This document shows, in pieces, positions 19,238 through 28,861 of a stretch of DNA of 62,078 bases. The notes beneath the pieces are model-generated. The model saw only the letters and a program-made list of their open reading frames with translations, searched no databases and was not told the DNA's origin. A program made the position numbers and the translations under genes. Source of the DNA: JADHUC01 sp964617665 (GTDB lineage: Bacteria; Planctomycetota; Planctomycetia; Pirellulales; Pirellulaceae). Where the stretch lies: contig CAZUAH010000015.1 in the NCBI GenBank assembly GCA_964617665.1, forward strand, positions 1 through 62,078, read 5' to 3'. Position 1 is the stretch's first letter, and each line of letters starts with the position of its first letter.

Positions 19238-21355
19238 ATGTGCCACGCACCAAGGAAGTCATGTACCCATCTGGGTACGGTTTGCGCCGCCTTCTCACTC
19301 TTGGCCAACAGCGTGTTTGCAGACAAACCGCTGTTGACTGTGAAGGCAGATTTCGATGTTGACTCGATCGCTTCGCGCGACGTCCACCTGAGCGTCGTCA
19401 CTCGCGACGGCAAAGACTGTTTGCGTATGGCTGCTGGTCATGAGCAGAATTGGCCCGGAATCACTCTCAAACCGACCGAGGAAACCTGGGATCTGTCGTC
19501 GTTTGAGTATTTGGCAATGGAGGTGACGAACGCTGGAGATCACCAAGCACGGATCGGCTTGCGGGCTGACAGCCTTGATGCCGCGGGCGAGCGTGCAACT
19601 TTGCAGACTGTTTCGGAACTCGCAGCGGGCGAACAACGTACAGTTCAACTTGATCTGCAGCGCAGAATGTCCCCGGAACTGAGCGAGAAGCTGTTCGGTA
19701 TGCGCGGTTATCCCGATAGGCTAAACAGGGACAAAGGGCTGGATTCAAAGAGAATTGACCAGATACTAGTTTTCGTTAGCCAGCCAGAAGAAGACCATGT
19801 AATTGAAATTGCGAGTGTTTCGGCTAGCGGATCGTTCAATGGTTCAAAGTGGCTGACCGAGGAGGTCGACAAGCTATTTCCCATGATCGACCGCTTTGGG
19901 CAATACATGCACAAAAACTGGCCAGGCAAGACGGAATCGGAAGCGGATCTCCAGCGGCGGAAACAGGGAGAGGCCTTCGAGCTCAAGGCCAATCCCGGTT
20001 TCAAGCACTGGAACGGATACGGAGGTTGGGGCGCCGGGCCGCAATTGGAGGCAACTGGGCATTTCCGTGTTCAGAAACACGAAGGTAAATGGTGGCTGGT
20101 CGATCCGGCTGGCCGTCTGTTCTGGTCGCACGGCATTGACTGCGTCCGCCCAACCACGGCTTACACTCCAATCACGGACCGCGAATTCTACTTTACCGAA
20201 CTACCCGAACGCGACTCGCCACTTGCCCAGTTCTACGGGCATGGGTTCTGGGCACCACACGGATACTATCACGGCAAGGGGAGGTACGAGACCTATAACT
20301 TCACGGGCAGCAACTTGTACCGTAAATACGGACCAGAGTGGCGCACCGAATTCAACGATCTGAGCCACCGCCGATTGCGAAGCTGGGGGTTGAACACAAT
20401 TGCCAATTGGTCTGATCGGGATGTCTTTCGATTGCGGCGGACGCCATATGTGGTTACGGTCAGTTCCGGTCGCAAGCCGATCGAGGGCAGCACGGGCTAC
20501 TGGGGCAAGTTTCCTGATCCGTTTGATCCTGATTTTGTGACGACTACGCACAGAAACGTGTCTCGATCGAAGGACGATATTTGGACTCCTTGGTGCCTGG
20601 GCGTCTTTGTCGACAACGAATTGGCGTGGGGCGATAACGGCACGTCGCTCGCCACCGCAGCGTTGGCGTCGCCGCGCGACCAAGCGGCCAAACATGCCTT
20701 TGTCGACGATTTGAAGCAGAAATACGGAACCATCGAGAAGCTGAACAAGGCATGGGAAACGAACCATGCCTCGTGGGATGCTCTATTGGATAGCACAACG
20801 CCGCCGGACGAGGCTAAGGCGCATGAGGATTTGGCCGCCTTCTACACACGGATCGCCAACAAGTACTTTGAAGTGTGTCGCGGCGCCGTGAAAGCCGTCG
20901 CACCGAACAAACTCTACTTGGGCTGCCGCTTCGCTTGGGTCAACGAGCGAGCGATACGTGCGGCAGCCAAACATTGCGATGTTATCGGCTTTAACAAGTA
21001 CAGCTATTTGGTCGCCGATTTTTCGCTGCCCGAAAGCGTGGACTCCCCTGCGATCATCGGCGAATTTCATTTTGGCGCATTGGACCGCGGGATGTTCCAC
21101 ACAGGCTTGCGGGCAACAAAGAACCAAGCCGAACGAGCCGAAGCGTACAAGAATTATGTGCGTGGCGCGTTCAAGAATCCCTGGCTGGTCGGTACGCACT
21201 GGTTTCAATTCGGTGATCAGGCGACCACGGGCCGCGGCGATGGCGAGAACTACCAAATCGGGTTCCTTGATGTCTGCGACACCCCCTATCCGGAGGTTGT
21301 CGCTGCGAGCCGCGAAATAGGTGCCGAGATGTATCAATTGCGGCTTGCGCGTTGA
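19238..21355 (+). CDS. GH50-like beta-agarase (exported)
   Basis: 705 aa. ATG 19238 was chosen because AAAGGA lies 7 nt upstream and a signal peptide follows (LGTVCAAFSLLANSVFA). The first 200 residues form a beta-sandwich-like region; the rest is a clan GH-A barrel. Typical motifs are WWLVDPAGRLFWSHGI near the barrel start, GVFVDNELAWGD (candidate acid/base Glu) and IIGEFHFGALDRG (candidate nucleophile Glu). GH50 enzymes cut agar or related beta-galactans. Other galactan substrates are possible. It is followed by an oxidoreductase gene 124 bp downstream on the same strand. Confidence 0.8.
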   Translation: MCHAPRKSCTHLGTVCAAFSLLANSVFADKPLLTVKADFDVDSIASRDVHLSVVTRDGKDCLRMAAGHEQNWPGITLKPTEETWDLSSFEYLAMEVTNAGDHQARIGLRADSLDAAGERATLQTVSELAAGEQRTVQLDLQRRMSPELSEKLFGMRGYPDRLNRDKGLDSKRIDQILVFVSQPEEDHVIEIASVSASGSFNGSKWLTEEVDKLFPMIDRFGQYMHKNWPGKTESEADLQRRKQGEAFELKANPGFKHWNGYGGWGAGPQLEATGHFRVQKHEGKWWLVDPAGRLFWSHGIDCVRPTTAYTPITDREFYFTELPERDSPLAQFYGHGFWAPHGYYHGKGRYETYNFTGSNLYRKYGPEWRTEFNDLSHRRLRSWGLNTIANWSDRDVFRLRRTPYVVTVSSGRKPIEGSTGYWGKFPDPFDPDFVTTTHRNVSRSKDDIWTPWCLGVFVDNELAWGDNGTSLATAALASPRDQAAKHAFVDDLKQKYGTIEKLNKAWETNHASWDALLDSTTPPDEAKAHEDLAAFYTRIANKYFEVCRGAVKAVAPNKLYLGCRFAWVNERAIRAAAKHCDVIGFNKYSYLVADFSLPESVDSPAIIGEFHFGALDRGMFHTGLRATKNQAERAEAYKNYVRGAFKNPWLVGTHWFQFGDQATTGRGDGENYQIGFLDVCDTPYPEVVAASREIGAEMYQLRLAR

Positions 21356-21479
21356 GCCTCGAGCGGAGTTCGTGCTTGCAGCGAGGCCGTGGCGAAAACG
21401 TATGATTGCGGGTACACTAATGGGTCGCCGAGTCATTGACTCGCGTCGGACGAGAAATGCGTCAAAGGAGAGCACAACT

Positions 21480-22778
21480 ATGCCAGCAGAATCGAGACGC
21501 TCCGACCGGCGGAGCTTCCTGAAAACGATCACGGCCGCAACAGTGGCGGCGCCTTACGTGATCACATCAGATGCATTGGGTGCCGCTGGGGTAGCGCCGG
21601 CAAGCGATCGTATCACCACGGCTCTGATTGGCTCCGGAGGCCGAGGCCAGCAGATCATCGCGGGCGGTGACAAAGTGGTTGCTGTCTGCGACGTGGACGC
21701 CAAACACGCCGAGCGGACCAAGCAGAAAATCGACGCCGCGTCAGGCACGATGGGCTGCATGATCTACAGCGACTTCCGCGGCGTGTTGGCTCGCGACGAC
21801 ATCGACGCTGTGGTCGTGGCCACGCCGGATCACTGGCACGCTTTGATTGCTGCGGCTGCGATGAAAGCGGGCAAGGCAGTGTACGTCGAGAAGCCCCTAA
21901 CACTGACCATCGCTGAGGGCCGATACGTGGCGGATATCGCCCAGCGTTACGGGGCAATCGTTCAAGTCGGCAGTCAGCAGCGATCAGACGTGAGGTTTCA
22001 CCGTGCGTGCGAACTGGTGCGTAACGGACGCATCGGGGAGTTGAAGACCGTAAAGGTCGACATCCCAACGCGGCCGGGAGATGCCGACAAGCCGTGGACT
22101 CCTCAGCCGGTGCCGCCGGAATTGGACTATGATACGTGGCTGGGACCCGCGCCTATGGCGCCGTACCATCCCGATCGCTGCCATTACAAGTTCCGTTTTG
22201 TTACCGACTATTCGGGCGGCGACATTACTAATTGGGGCGCCCATCAACTAGACATCGCCCAGTGGGGCATTGGTGCCGACGATTCCGGGCCAGTGGAAGT
22301 CGAGGGCCACGGAAAACGCAACGTCGATGGCCTGCACGACGTCTTCTACGATGTCCATGTCGATTTCATCTACGAAAACGGAGTCAAGATCGAATTGCGA
22401 AGCGGCGGCAATGGAGTCACGTTCGTGGGCACGGAAGGCTCGATCTATGTCAGCCGCTCGAAGCTGGAAGCGGACCCCCCATCCATCCTGACTTCGCGCA
22501 TTGGGCCTGACGAAATCCACCTGACGCGAGGCGGGCCCGAAAACGAGGGCGGCACACACATGGGCATCTGGTTGGACTGCATCCGTGCTCGAAACAGTAA
22601 GGCCATGAACGTGCCCACGGAGATCGGTCACCGATCTGCGACGGTCTGCCATTTGGCCAACATCGTCATGGCGTTGGACCGCAAGCTTCAGTGGGATCCC
22701 GCCGCCGAACAGTTCGTCGACGATGACGAAGCGAATCACATGACTTGGCGGCCGATGCGCGCCCCGTGGACGTTTTGA
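21480..22778 (+). CDS. Tat-exported Gfo/Idh/MocA family oxidoreductase
   Basis: 432 aa from ATG 21480, with AAAGGAG 10-12 nt upstream; the longer frame from 21321 overlaps the agarase gene and is not used. The twin-arginine signal is DRRSFLKTITAATVAAPYV. The NAD(P)-binding Rossmann domain begins TTALIGSGGRGQQI, and the EKP motif (VYVEKPLTLT) carries the conserved Lys. The second domain has DWGxHxxDIAxW-like NWGAHQLDIAQWG. The family oxidises or reduces sugars and inositols; planctomycete Tat-exported members often have unknown substrates. Its position just after an agarase suggests sugar processing. Confidence 0.9.
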   Translation: MPAESRRSDRRSFLKTITAATVAAPYVITSDALGAAGVAPASDRITTALIGSGGRGQQIIAGGDKVVAVCDVDAKHAERTKQKIDAASGTMGCMIYSDFRGVLARDDIDAVVVATPDHWHALIAAAAMKAGKAVYVEKPLTLTIAEGRYVADIAQRYGAIVQVGSQQRSDVRFHRACELVRNGRIGELKTVKVDIPTRPGDADKPWTPQPVPPELDYDTWLGPAPMAPYHPDRCHYKFRFVTDYSGGDITNWGAHQLDIAQWGIGADDSGPVEVEGHGKRNVDGLHDVFYDVHVDFIYENGVKIELRSGGNGVTFVGTEGSIYVSRSKLEADPPSILTSRIGPDEIHLTRGGPENEGGTHMGIWLDCIRARNSKAMNVPTEIGHRSATVCHLANIVMALDRKLQWDPAAEQFVDDDEANHMTWRPMRAPWTF

Positions 22779-22846
22779 TATACTGATCATCGCTCAAGAC
22801 AACACGACCATCGCAACACCAGGCTAATCGAGAAAGGAAGAAAGAC

Positions 22847-23638
22847 ATGTCATTCATCAGAAACACGCTTGCCATCTGCTTGGCCTTTGCCGTTCTGCTG
22901 GGATTGGCTTTGCCGGTCACAGCTGCTGACGATGCCGCATTGGACAAGGCATTCGAGGTGCTGAAGACGTACAGCTGGGGCGATGATCGTAGCCCGCTGG
23001 AAGCGTTAGACAAGGCGGTTGCGGCCACGCACGGCGATGCTGCAGCTCAGAATAAGCTGGAGACGCGTCTGGTGGAGGTTCTCAAGTCCGATGCCCCTGA
23101 CGCTGCCAAAGACGTGACGTGCCGACAACTTAGCTTGGTTGGTGCCGCCGATTCCGTGGCTCCCCTGGCCGAATTGCTCGGCGACGAAAAACTCGCGCAT
23201 ATCGCTCGGTATGCCCTAGAGCGAATGCAGTGCCCCGAGGCCCTGGCAGCTCTCCGTGACGCTCTGTCCAAGACGAAGGGGCGAGTGAAAGTAGGCGTCA
23301 TCAATTCGCTTGGAGTTCGCCGAGACGCCGAGGCGACAGCCGCACTGACCGCTTTGCTGGAGGATTCGGACGAAGCGATCGTATCCGCGGCCGCGGGAGC
23401 ATTGGGGAAGATCGGCAGTTCCGAAACAGCAAAGACGCTGAAGGCTTTCCAAGCCGAAGCTCCCGACTCGCTCGCCTTGGACGCCGCAGATGCATGTCTC
23501 GCCTGCGCCGAACAACTGCTGGCGGACGGAAAGAAGCTTGAAGCAATGATGATGTACAAAGGCCTTGCTAAGTCGGAGATCAAACATATCAAGGTGGCCG
23601 CCACGCGAGGGCTTCTGGCAGCAGCCGCAAAGAAATGA
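22847..23638 (+). CDS. Exported HEAT-repeat protein (263 aa)
   Basis: ATG 22847 has AAAGGAAG upstream. The signal peptide is LAICLAFAVLLGLALPVTA. The mature protein is an all-alpha array of HEAT/PBS-lyase-type repeats with recurring A-L-x-D-x-x-x units, for example ALERMQCPEALAALRDAL and the unit after it. Such arrays are protein-binding scaffolds. It is followed by a larger HEAT protein, and together with the lipoprotein gene the three are probably an operon. No catalytic motif is visible. Confidence 0.85.
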   Translation: MSFIRNTLAICLAFAVLLGLALPVTAADDAALDKAFEVLKTYSWGDDRSPLEALDKAVAATHGDAAAQNKLETRLVEVLKSDAPDAAKDVTCRQLSLVGAADSVAPLAELLGDEKLAHIARYALERMQCPEALAALRDALSKTKGRVKVGVINSLGVRRDAEATAALTALLEDSDEAIVSAAAGALGKIGSSETAKTLKAFQAEAPDSLALDAADACLACAEQLLADGKKLEAMMMYKGLAKSEIKHIKVAATRGLLAAAAKK

Positions 23639-23660
23639 ACGTGCGACACGCGGCCAAGCG

Positions 23661-23682
23661 GGGCGGGTCTCCTGACCCGTCC
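23661..23682. repeat. Short intergenic palindrome between the HEAT genes
   Basis: GGGCGGGTC-TCCT-GACCCGTCC forms a 9-bp stem (one G-T pair) with a 4-nt loop. There is no T-run, so it is not a normal terminator. It may stabilise the mRNA or be one of the genome's dispersed palindromes. Confidence 0.6.
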
Positions 23683-23742
23683 ATCGATTCGCACAAACAC
23701 GCAAACGGTGTCGAGTAGACGATGTACTTAGGGAGGAAACGT

Positions 23743-25119
23743 ATGTTCTTGGGTAAATGGGACCCGGCCCGCGCTCGCATGGCAACGATCTATGCCGCGT
23801 GTTTGTCGATTGGGATCATGTCAATTGCGAACACGTCCGTTTGGGGCCAGGAAGAAGAGGAAGATCCACTGCTTCAGATGGTCGTTGAATTGGTCAGCGA
23901 TACCGACCGCGATATGCGGGCACTGGGTCTGCAGCAAGTCCGCGAGGAGGCGCCCGGCGAGGCCGCCACGAAGAAGTTTGTCGAGTTGTTGCCGAAACTA
24001 GCGACCGACGCACAAGCAGATCTCTTGGAAGCGTTGGGCGAACGCGGCGACGTGGTCGCTCGACCAAAAGTCCTGGAGATGGTTGACGGCAAAGAAGAAG
24101 CCGTTCGAGTCGCGTCGTTGCGAGCGTTGGGTGGCTTGGGCAGCGCTGCCGAGGTGCCGTTGCTGGGAAAGTGGGCCGCGGCGGGAACAGATAGCGAAAA
24201 ATCCGCCGCTGTCCAGAGTCTTGTCCGGCTGCGCGGCGACGACGTCAACGCGGCCATCGTCAAGGGAATGTCAGACGCGGACACGCCGGTTCAGGTCGCC
24301 CTGCTGGGCGTGCTGGCAGATCGTAACGCCAAAGAGGCCCTGCCATCTGTACTGGAAGCCGCGAAGGGAACCGAAGCATCCGTTCGCTTGGCCGCTCTGA
24401 AAGCTCTTCGATACCTGGCCGACGAGAGCAATGCGGCGGATGTTGTGGGGCTCCTGAAGGCAGCCGCGGAAGACGACGAACGAGGGCTGGCCGAGTTGGC
24501 GCTGCTGGTCGTGTGCAGTCGCGGTCGCGAAAAGTGCGCGGGTGCCATCGTCGACGGCCTTGACGGTGCCGACGGGGCCGCACGCATTGCACTTTTGCAC
24601 GCATTGGCCCGCGCTGGTGGAGCGGATTCGCTGGCAGCGATTGTCGAACAGGTCAAGAACGATGACGAGGCGGTACAGGACGAAGCCGTGCGTATGCTTT
24701 CGGCTTGGCCGGACGCGGCCGTCAAATCGCATCTGATGGACATTGCGAACGGAGACAATGCGCGGCATCAGATCGTGGCGATTCGCGGTTTAGTGCGTCT
24801 GGCGGGCCCGCAGCAGGAGCAACCCGCCGACGTGGACACTCTGTCGAAAGTAATGGAAATGGCAAAACGCCCCCAGGAGAAACGGCTTGTTCTGGGAGTC
24901 TTGGGGGAGGTTGCGAGTTCCGAATCGCTGGCCCTTGCCATGTCCGCGGTAAGCGACCTATCGGTTGCCGAAGAAGCGGGGCTTGCCGCTGCGAAGATTG
25001 CGGAAAAAATTGAGGGTGCGGAGGCAGACGAGATCCGCACCGCCATGCAGAAAGTGCTGCGATTCGTCCAGAACAAACAGACGCGCGAGCGTGTTCAGAA
25101 GGTTCTGGAATCGCTTTGA
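23743..25119 (+). CDS. Exported HEAT-repeat protein (458 aa)
   Basis: ATG 23743 was chosen because GGGAGGAAACGT supplies a strong Shine-Dalgarno; the upstream in-frame ATG at 23722 lacks one. The signal region (IYAACLSIGIMSIANTSVWG) is followed by an acidic EEEEDP and about ten helical HEAT/Armadillo-like repeats through the C-terminus (AAVQSLVRLRGDDVNAAI, VRLAALKALRYLADESNAA and others). Likely an envelope scaffold. It is 104 bp after the first HEAT gene and 35 bp before the lipoprotein gene, consistent with one transcript. Confidence 0.85.
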   Translation: MFLGKWDPARARMATIYAACLSIGIMSIANTSVWGQEEEEDPLLQMVVELVSDTDRDMRALGLQQVREEAPGEAATKKFVELLPKLATDAQADLLEALGERGDVVARPKVLEMVDGKEEAVRVASLRALGGLGSAAEVPLLGKWAAAGTDSEKSAAVQSLVRLRGDDVNAAIVKGMSDADTPVQVALLGVLADRNAKEALPSVLEAAKGTEASVRLAALKALRYLADESNAADVVGLLKAAAEDDERGLAELALLVVCSRGREKCAGAIVDGLDGADGAARIALLHALARAGGADSLAAIVEQVKNDDEAVQDEAVRMLSAWPDAAVKSHLMDIANGDNARHQIVAIRGLVRLAGPQQEQPADVDTLSKVMEMAKRPQEKRLVLGVLGEVASSESLALAMSAVSDLSVAEEAGLAAAKIAEKIEGAEADEIRTAMQKVLRFVQNKQTRERVQKVLESL

Positions 25120-25154
25120 ATTGCTGAAAACGTGTTCGATAAGGAGAAAACGCG

Positions 25155-26021
25155 ATGACCTACGTCCAATACGCCGGCCGAATTTGGCCCGTCTTTACTG
25201 CGTTGACATTGTGTATGCTCATCGGCTGCGTGCCGCCCCCCGAAAGGCCGATTGGATCAAGGACCACGGGAAGCACGAATGTGACTTCCTCCCTGGCCTC
25301 GAACGTGACGACGCCGTTTTACGGGCCCGTCGTCGAAGAAGGGTTGACGGACTCACTCGAAACGGGCGGAATCGAAACCGTAACTCCGTCTGATACGGTG
25401 GCGATGGCACCAAGCACCAGCCTTGCGAACCTGGTGCCGCTTGATCTGGAATTGCCTGCCCCAGCTTTCAAAGGTACGCCCGTTCCGCTGAACGAACCAA
25501 ACGTCCAGAAACCGGCTGGCAAGCCCCGAGAGCCGTTTCTTGCCCCAGAGGGCACGGTTAACTTGGCGCTCGGCCAACGCGTGACTGCCAGCGACCCCGT
25601 GCCGATCAGCGGCGAGCTGGATCTGGTGACCGATGGCGACAAGGAGGCGTCGGACTTTGGTTACCTGGCGACGCGTGCCGGCTCCGAATGGGTCCAGGTG
25701 GATCTGGGGCAAAAGGCCACGATCTACGCCGTGGTGGTGTGGCACAACCATGCCGACGCGCGGGTGTACCGGGACGTAATTGTCCAGGTCAGCGACGACC
25801 CTGATTTTCTGGATGCGCATACCGCATTCAACAACGACTACGACAACACGTCTGGTATGGGCATCGGGACCGATATGGGATATGTCGAAACATCCGAAGG
25901 CAAGCTGATCGACTGCAAAGGCTTGGAAGGTCGCTTTGTCCGCTTCTACAGCAAGGGCAGCACCGTCGACGACAAGAATCACTACACGGAAGTGTCGGTA
26001 TACGGAAGACCGGCGGCGTGA
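25155..26021 (+). CDS. Lipoprotein with F5/8C (discoidin)-like domain
   Basis: 288 aa. The lipobox LIGC places the lipidated Cys at residue 25. A Pro/Thr-rich linker is followed, from about residue 135, by a jelly-roll domain: VNLALGQRVTASDP, WVQVDLGQKATIYAVVVWHN and RFVRFYSKGS, the hallmarks of F5/8 type C carbohydrate-binding modules. It probably binds glycans at the cell surface. AAGGAGAAAACG before ATG 25155 is a good ribosome-binding site. Same strand as the two HEAT genes. Confidence 0.8.
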   Translation: MTYVQYAGRIWPVFTALTLCMLIGCVPPPERPIGSRTTGSTNVTSSLASNVTTPFYGPVVEEGLTDSLETGGIETVTPSDTVAMAPSTSLANLVPLDLELPAPAFKGTPVPLNEPNVQKPAGKPREPFLAPEGTVNLALGQRVTASDPVPISGELDLVTDGDKEASDFGYLATRAGSEWVQVDLGQKATIYAVVVWHNHADARVYRDVIVQVSDDPDFLDAHTAFNNDYDNTSGMGIGTDMGYVETSEGKLIDCKGLEGRFVRFYSKGSTVDDKNHYTEVSVYGRPAA

Positions 26022-26050
26022 CGCGTCGATAGACCAGCAGGTAAGCAAAG

Positions 26051-27862
26051 GTGTCGGGAACGTCTCCTACGCAAGTTCTATCGGACGGGCGCGGTAGGAG
26101 ATTCTTGGCACCTTTTTCTCTCGCCATACTGCTGCTTTTCGTCGCCGGGGCTGCCATCCCGCGCCTCATGAATTTGGACAACCGTCCGATGCACTGCGAC
26201 GAGGCGGTGCATGCGATCAAGTTTGGTCGGCTGCTGGAAGACGACGACTACGTCTACGATCCCCACGAGTATCACGGCCCCAGCCTGAACTTCCTTGCCC
26301 TACCGATCGCTTGGCTGGTATCGGCCGATGAACTGACCGAGATCACCGAGACGCATCTAAGACTGCTGCCCGCCATTTTCGGCATCGCAATCGTGGGCGC
26401 GGTCTGGCTGCTTAGGCACGAGTTGGGCTATGCGGCAGCTTTGTGCGCAGCTGCATTGACAGCCGTTTCGCCCGCGATGGTATTCTACAGCCGGTACTAC
26501 ATCCAGGAAATGCTGCTGGTTGCCTTCACGTTTGGATTCATGGTGGCGACATGGCGTTTGCTGCGTGCAGAAAAGGCATTCGAGACGTGTTTGCGCAACG
26601 GCCGGGACGTTGTTTGGCTCAAAATTCTCCTAATTCTCCTGACAGTCGTCCTTTGTATTCTGTGGCTCGTTTTCGGCGGGGTCTGTCTCGGCATGATGCA
26701 CGCCAGCAAAGAAACATGCGTGATCCCGCTATTCGCGATGGTCGTTGCGGTCGGGACGTTGGCAGTCGCCCGACTCATCCGACGTGCGCCTTCACTATCC
26801 TCACAAGAGCCCTGCGACGAGACCGCCCCCGACCCTTGGTTTCCGATTGAACTCTCGCCTTGGCGGATCGCGATTTGTGCCGCGTGTGCCACGGTCGTGA
26901 TATTCGTCGCCCTGATCGCGTCGGCGATCTTCTTTTCGTCTTTCCTAGATAATCCGCGCGGCGTTGTCGATTCGTTCACAACCTACTTCCATTACCTCGG
27001 TCGAGCGTCGGGCGAAGGCACCACCGGTCGACACGTCCAGGATTGGGACTACTACTTTCGAATCTTATTCTGGTGGCGACGGGGCGATTTCGTGTGGAGT
27101 GAAGCCCCGATCGCCCTTTTCGCCGCCGTGGGATTGATTGCCGCGTTCGTGGGCAGGGGGATGAAGCCCGAACATCTGCCAATGGCACGCTTTCTAGGTG
27201 TCTACGCAATCATGATGATCGGAGTCTATTCGGTCTTGCCGTACAAAACGCCGTGGTGTGCCTTGGGATTCCTGCACGGAATGATACTCCTGGCTGGCAT
27301 CGGAGCGGCCGTACTGGTTCGAGTGACGCCCACGTATGTGGGCAAAGCATTCGTATTGCTCGCGATCGCTGGTGCTTCGGTCGTTCTCGGCTATCAGGCT
27401 CATCGGGCGAGCTTCGTGGCACACGAGCATCCAGACAACCCGCATGTTTACGCTCACACCACCGACGACATACCCGTGCTCGTCGAACGCGTTACGCAAA
27501 TCGCCCGTGCCCATCCGGATGGCGATAACGTACACATCGAAGTGATCTGTCCGGAAGACGACTATTGGCCATTGCCGTGGTACCTGCGCAGCTTTCCCAA
27601 CGTTGGCTGGCACGACGACGTACCCGGAGGACCGGGGGCACCGATCATTCTAGCGCAGCCAGCGATGGAATCAGGGTTGCTCAAACGCCTGTTCGAGGAT
27701 CAGCCACCCGGTCAGCGACACCTGTACGTCCCGGTGCCGCCAGATGACAAACAACAGGACTGGCAGTTGCGACCGCACGTGCCGTTGCGAGCCTACACTC
27801 GGTTGGACCTGTGGGATGCGTTCCAGGCAAAAGACGACGTGACGTCTAGGGAAGGCGAGTAA
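26051..27862 (+). CDS. Agl23/TIGR03663-type polytopic membrane protein (GT39-like)
   Basis: 603 aa starting with GTG 26051. The first helix is followed by NRPMHCDEAVHAIKFGRLL, an acidic-residue motif in the first external loop typical of GT-C glycosyltransferases, then DYVYDPHEYHGPSLNFLALP. About eleven membrane helices and a soluble C-terminal domain (from about residue 450) follow. It matches the flippase-activity-associated family TIGR03663, often found beside GT2 enzymes, as here. Likely acts on lipid-linked sugars; the donor is unknown. It is 30 bp after the lipoprotein gene. Confidence 0.85.
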   Translation: MSGTSPTQVLSDGRGRRFLAPFSLAILLLFVAGAAIPRLMNLDNRPMHCDEAVHAIKFGRLLEDDDYVYDPHEYHGPSLNFLALPIAWLVSADELTEITETHLRLLPAIFGIAIVGAVWLLRHELGYAAALCAAALTAVSPAMVFYSRYYIQEMLLVAFTFGFMVATWRLLRAEKAFETCLRNGRDVVWLKILLILLTVVLCILWLVFGGVCLGMMHASKETCVIPLFAMVVAVGTLAVARLIRRAPSLSSQEPCDETAPDPWFPIELSPWRIAICAACATVVIFVALIASAIFFSSFLDNPRGVVDSFTTYFHYLGRASGEGTTGRHVQDWDYYFRILFWWRRGDFVWSEAPIALFAAVGLIAAFVGRGMKPEHLPMARFLGVYAIMMIGVYSVLPYKTPWCALGFLHGMILLAGIGAAVLVRVTPTYVGKAFVLLAIAGASVVLGYQAHRASFVAHEHPDNPHVYAHTTDDIPVLVERVTQIARAHPDGDNVHIEVICPEDDYWPLPWYLRSFPNVGWHDDVPGGPGAPIILAQPAMESGLLKRLFEDQPPGQRHLYVPVPPDDKQQDWQLRPHVPLRAYTRLDLWDAFQAKDDVTSREGE

Positions 27863-27943
27863 CCGCAGGTACAATAGCGACCGCGTGAAACGATTCGATG
27901 TACAACAAAGAAACTGCCGTCGTCTAGAGATCCTAGTTCCATC

Positions 27944-28693
27944 ATGAGCGTTGCCCTCACGCTGGTCATTCCCGCCTACAACGAAGCTCAGCGTCTGCCG
28001 CCCTTTTTGAATGACGTGCGGGTGCATCTGCCGGAGCAATTTGGCGACGCCTACGAAGTGATTGTAGTCGACGACGGCAGCACTGACGGTTTGCCCAGCA
28101 TTGTCGAGCAGATCGCAGATGACTGGCCGCAAGTACGGGTCATGTGCCATCCTGAAAATCAAGGAAAAGGTGCAGCGGTACGGACTGGCATGCTTATGGC
28201 TCGTGGCGAGTTGCTGTTATTTGCCGACGCCGACGGAGCGACTTCGATCACCGAAGAGCCAAAGCTGCGAACCGCGATCGAAGCTGGAGCGGATGTGGCA
28301 GTGGGTTCGCGGCTGCTTAGTTCCGCCGAGGTAACTCGCGATCGCACGTGGTTTCGTGGCATGGTCGGCCGTGCCTTCGCCCTGGCTGCGCGGTCGATGC
28401 TGAGGATGCCAGTACGCGATACACAATGCGGCTTCAAAATGTTCCGCCGTGACGCTGGTCGTCATCTTTTTTCACTTGTCGAAGAGACCGGCTACCTATT
28501 CGACCTGGAGATGCTGATGTTGGCCCAACGGCTCGGATATGACATCGCGGAGGTGCCGGTCAATTGGTCCGAGGTCGAGGGAGGCCATCTCAGCGTGGGA
28601 CAACACTGGAAAATGGTAGTAGCCGGACTCTGGCGCCTGCGAAAGAAAAAGAAGTCGGGGCTGGGCGACCACAGCGAATCAGAAGCCGAGTGA
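27944..28693 (+). CDS. GT2 glycosyltransferase, dolichyl/polyprenyl-phosphate sugar synthase-like
   Basis: 249 aa. The GT-A fold is shown by VIPAYNEAQRL (8-18), VVDDGSTDGL (41-50), GKGAAVRTGM and the DxD-type ADADGA (94-99), then a QCGFK motif (DTQCGFKMF). There is no C-terminal membrane helix; the tail is Lys/Glu-rich. Family members transfer sugar from UDP-Glc or GDP-Man to a polyprenyl phosphate, producing the donor used by GT-C proteins such as the one encoded 81 bp upstream. The two are probably a functional pair. Confidence 0.88.
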   Translation: MSVALTLVIPAYNEAQRLPPFLNDVRVHLPEQFGDAYEVIVVDDGSTDGLPSIVEQIADDWPQVRVMCHPENQGKGAAVRTGMLMARGELLLFADADGATSITEEPKLRTAIEAGADVAVGSRLLSSAEVTRDRTWFRGMVGRAFALAARSMLRMPVRDTQCGFKMFRRDAGRHLFSLVEETGYLFDLEMLMLAQRLGYDIAEVPVNWSEVEGGHLSVGQHWKMVVAGLWRLRKKKKSGLGDHSESEAE

Positions 28694-28861
28694 CTTCGTC
28701 CGCCCTGTGCCATCGCCGCTCGCCGCGCAACACTTCCTCTTGCAGGGCGACTCTTTCTGACCGACGAGCGGCTGTGAGCGAAACGACACGCACGATTGCG
28801 GTCTTGCTTGCCCTAGTCGGTGCGTTAGAATGCCTGTGCCGCACGAATACTGAGGTTGCTC

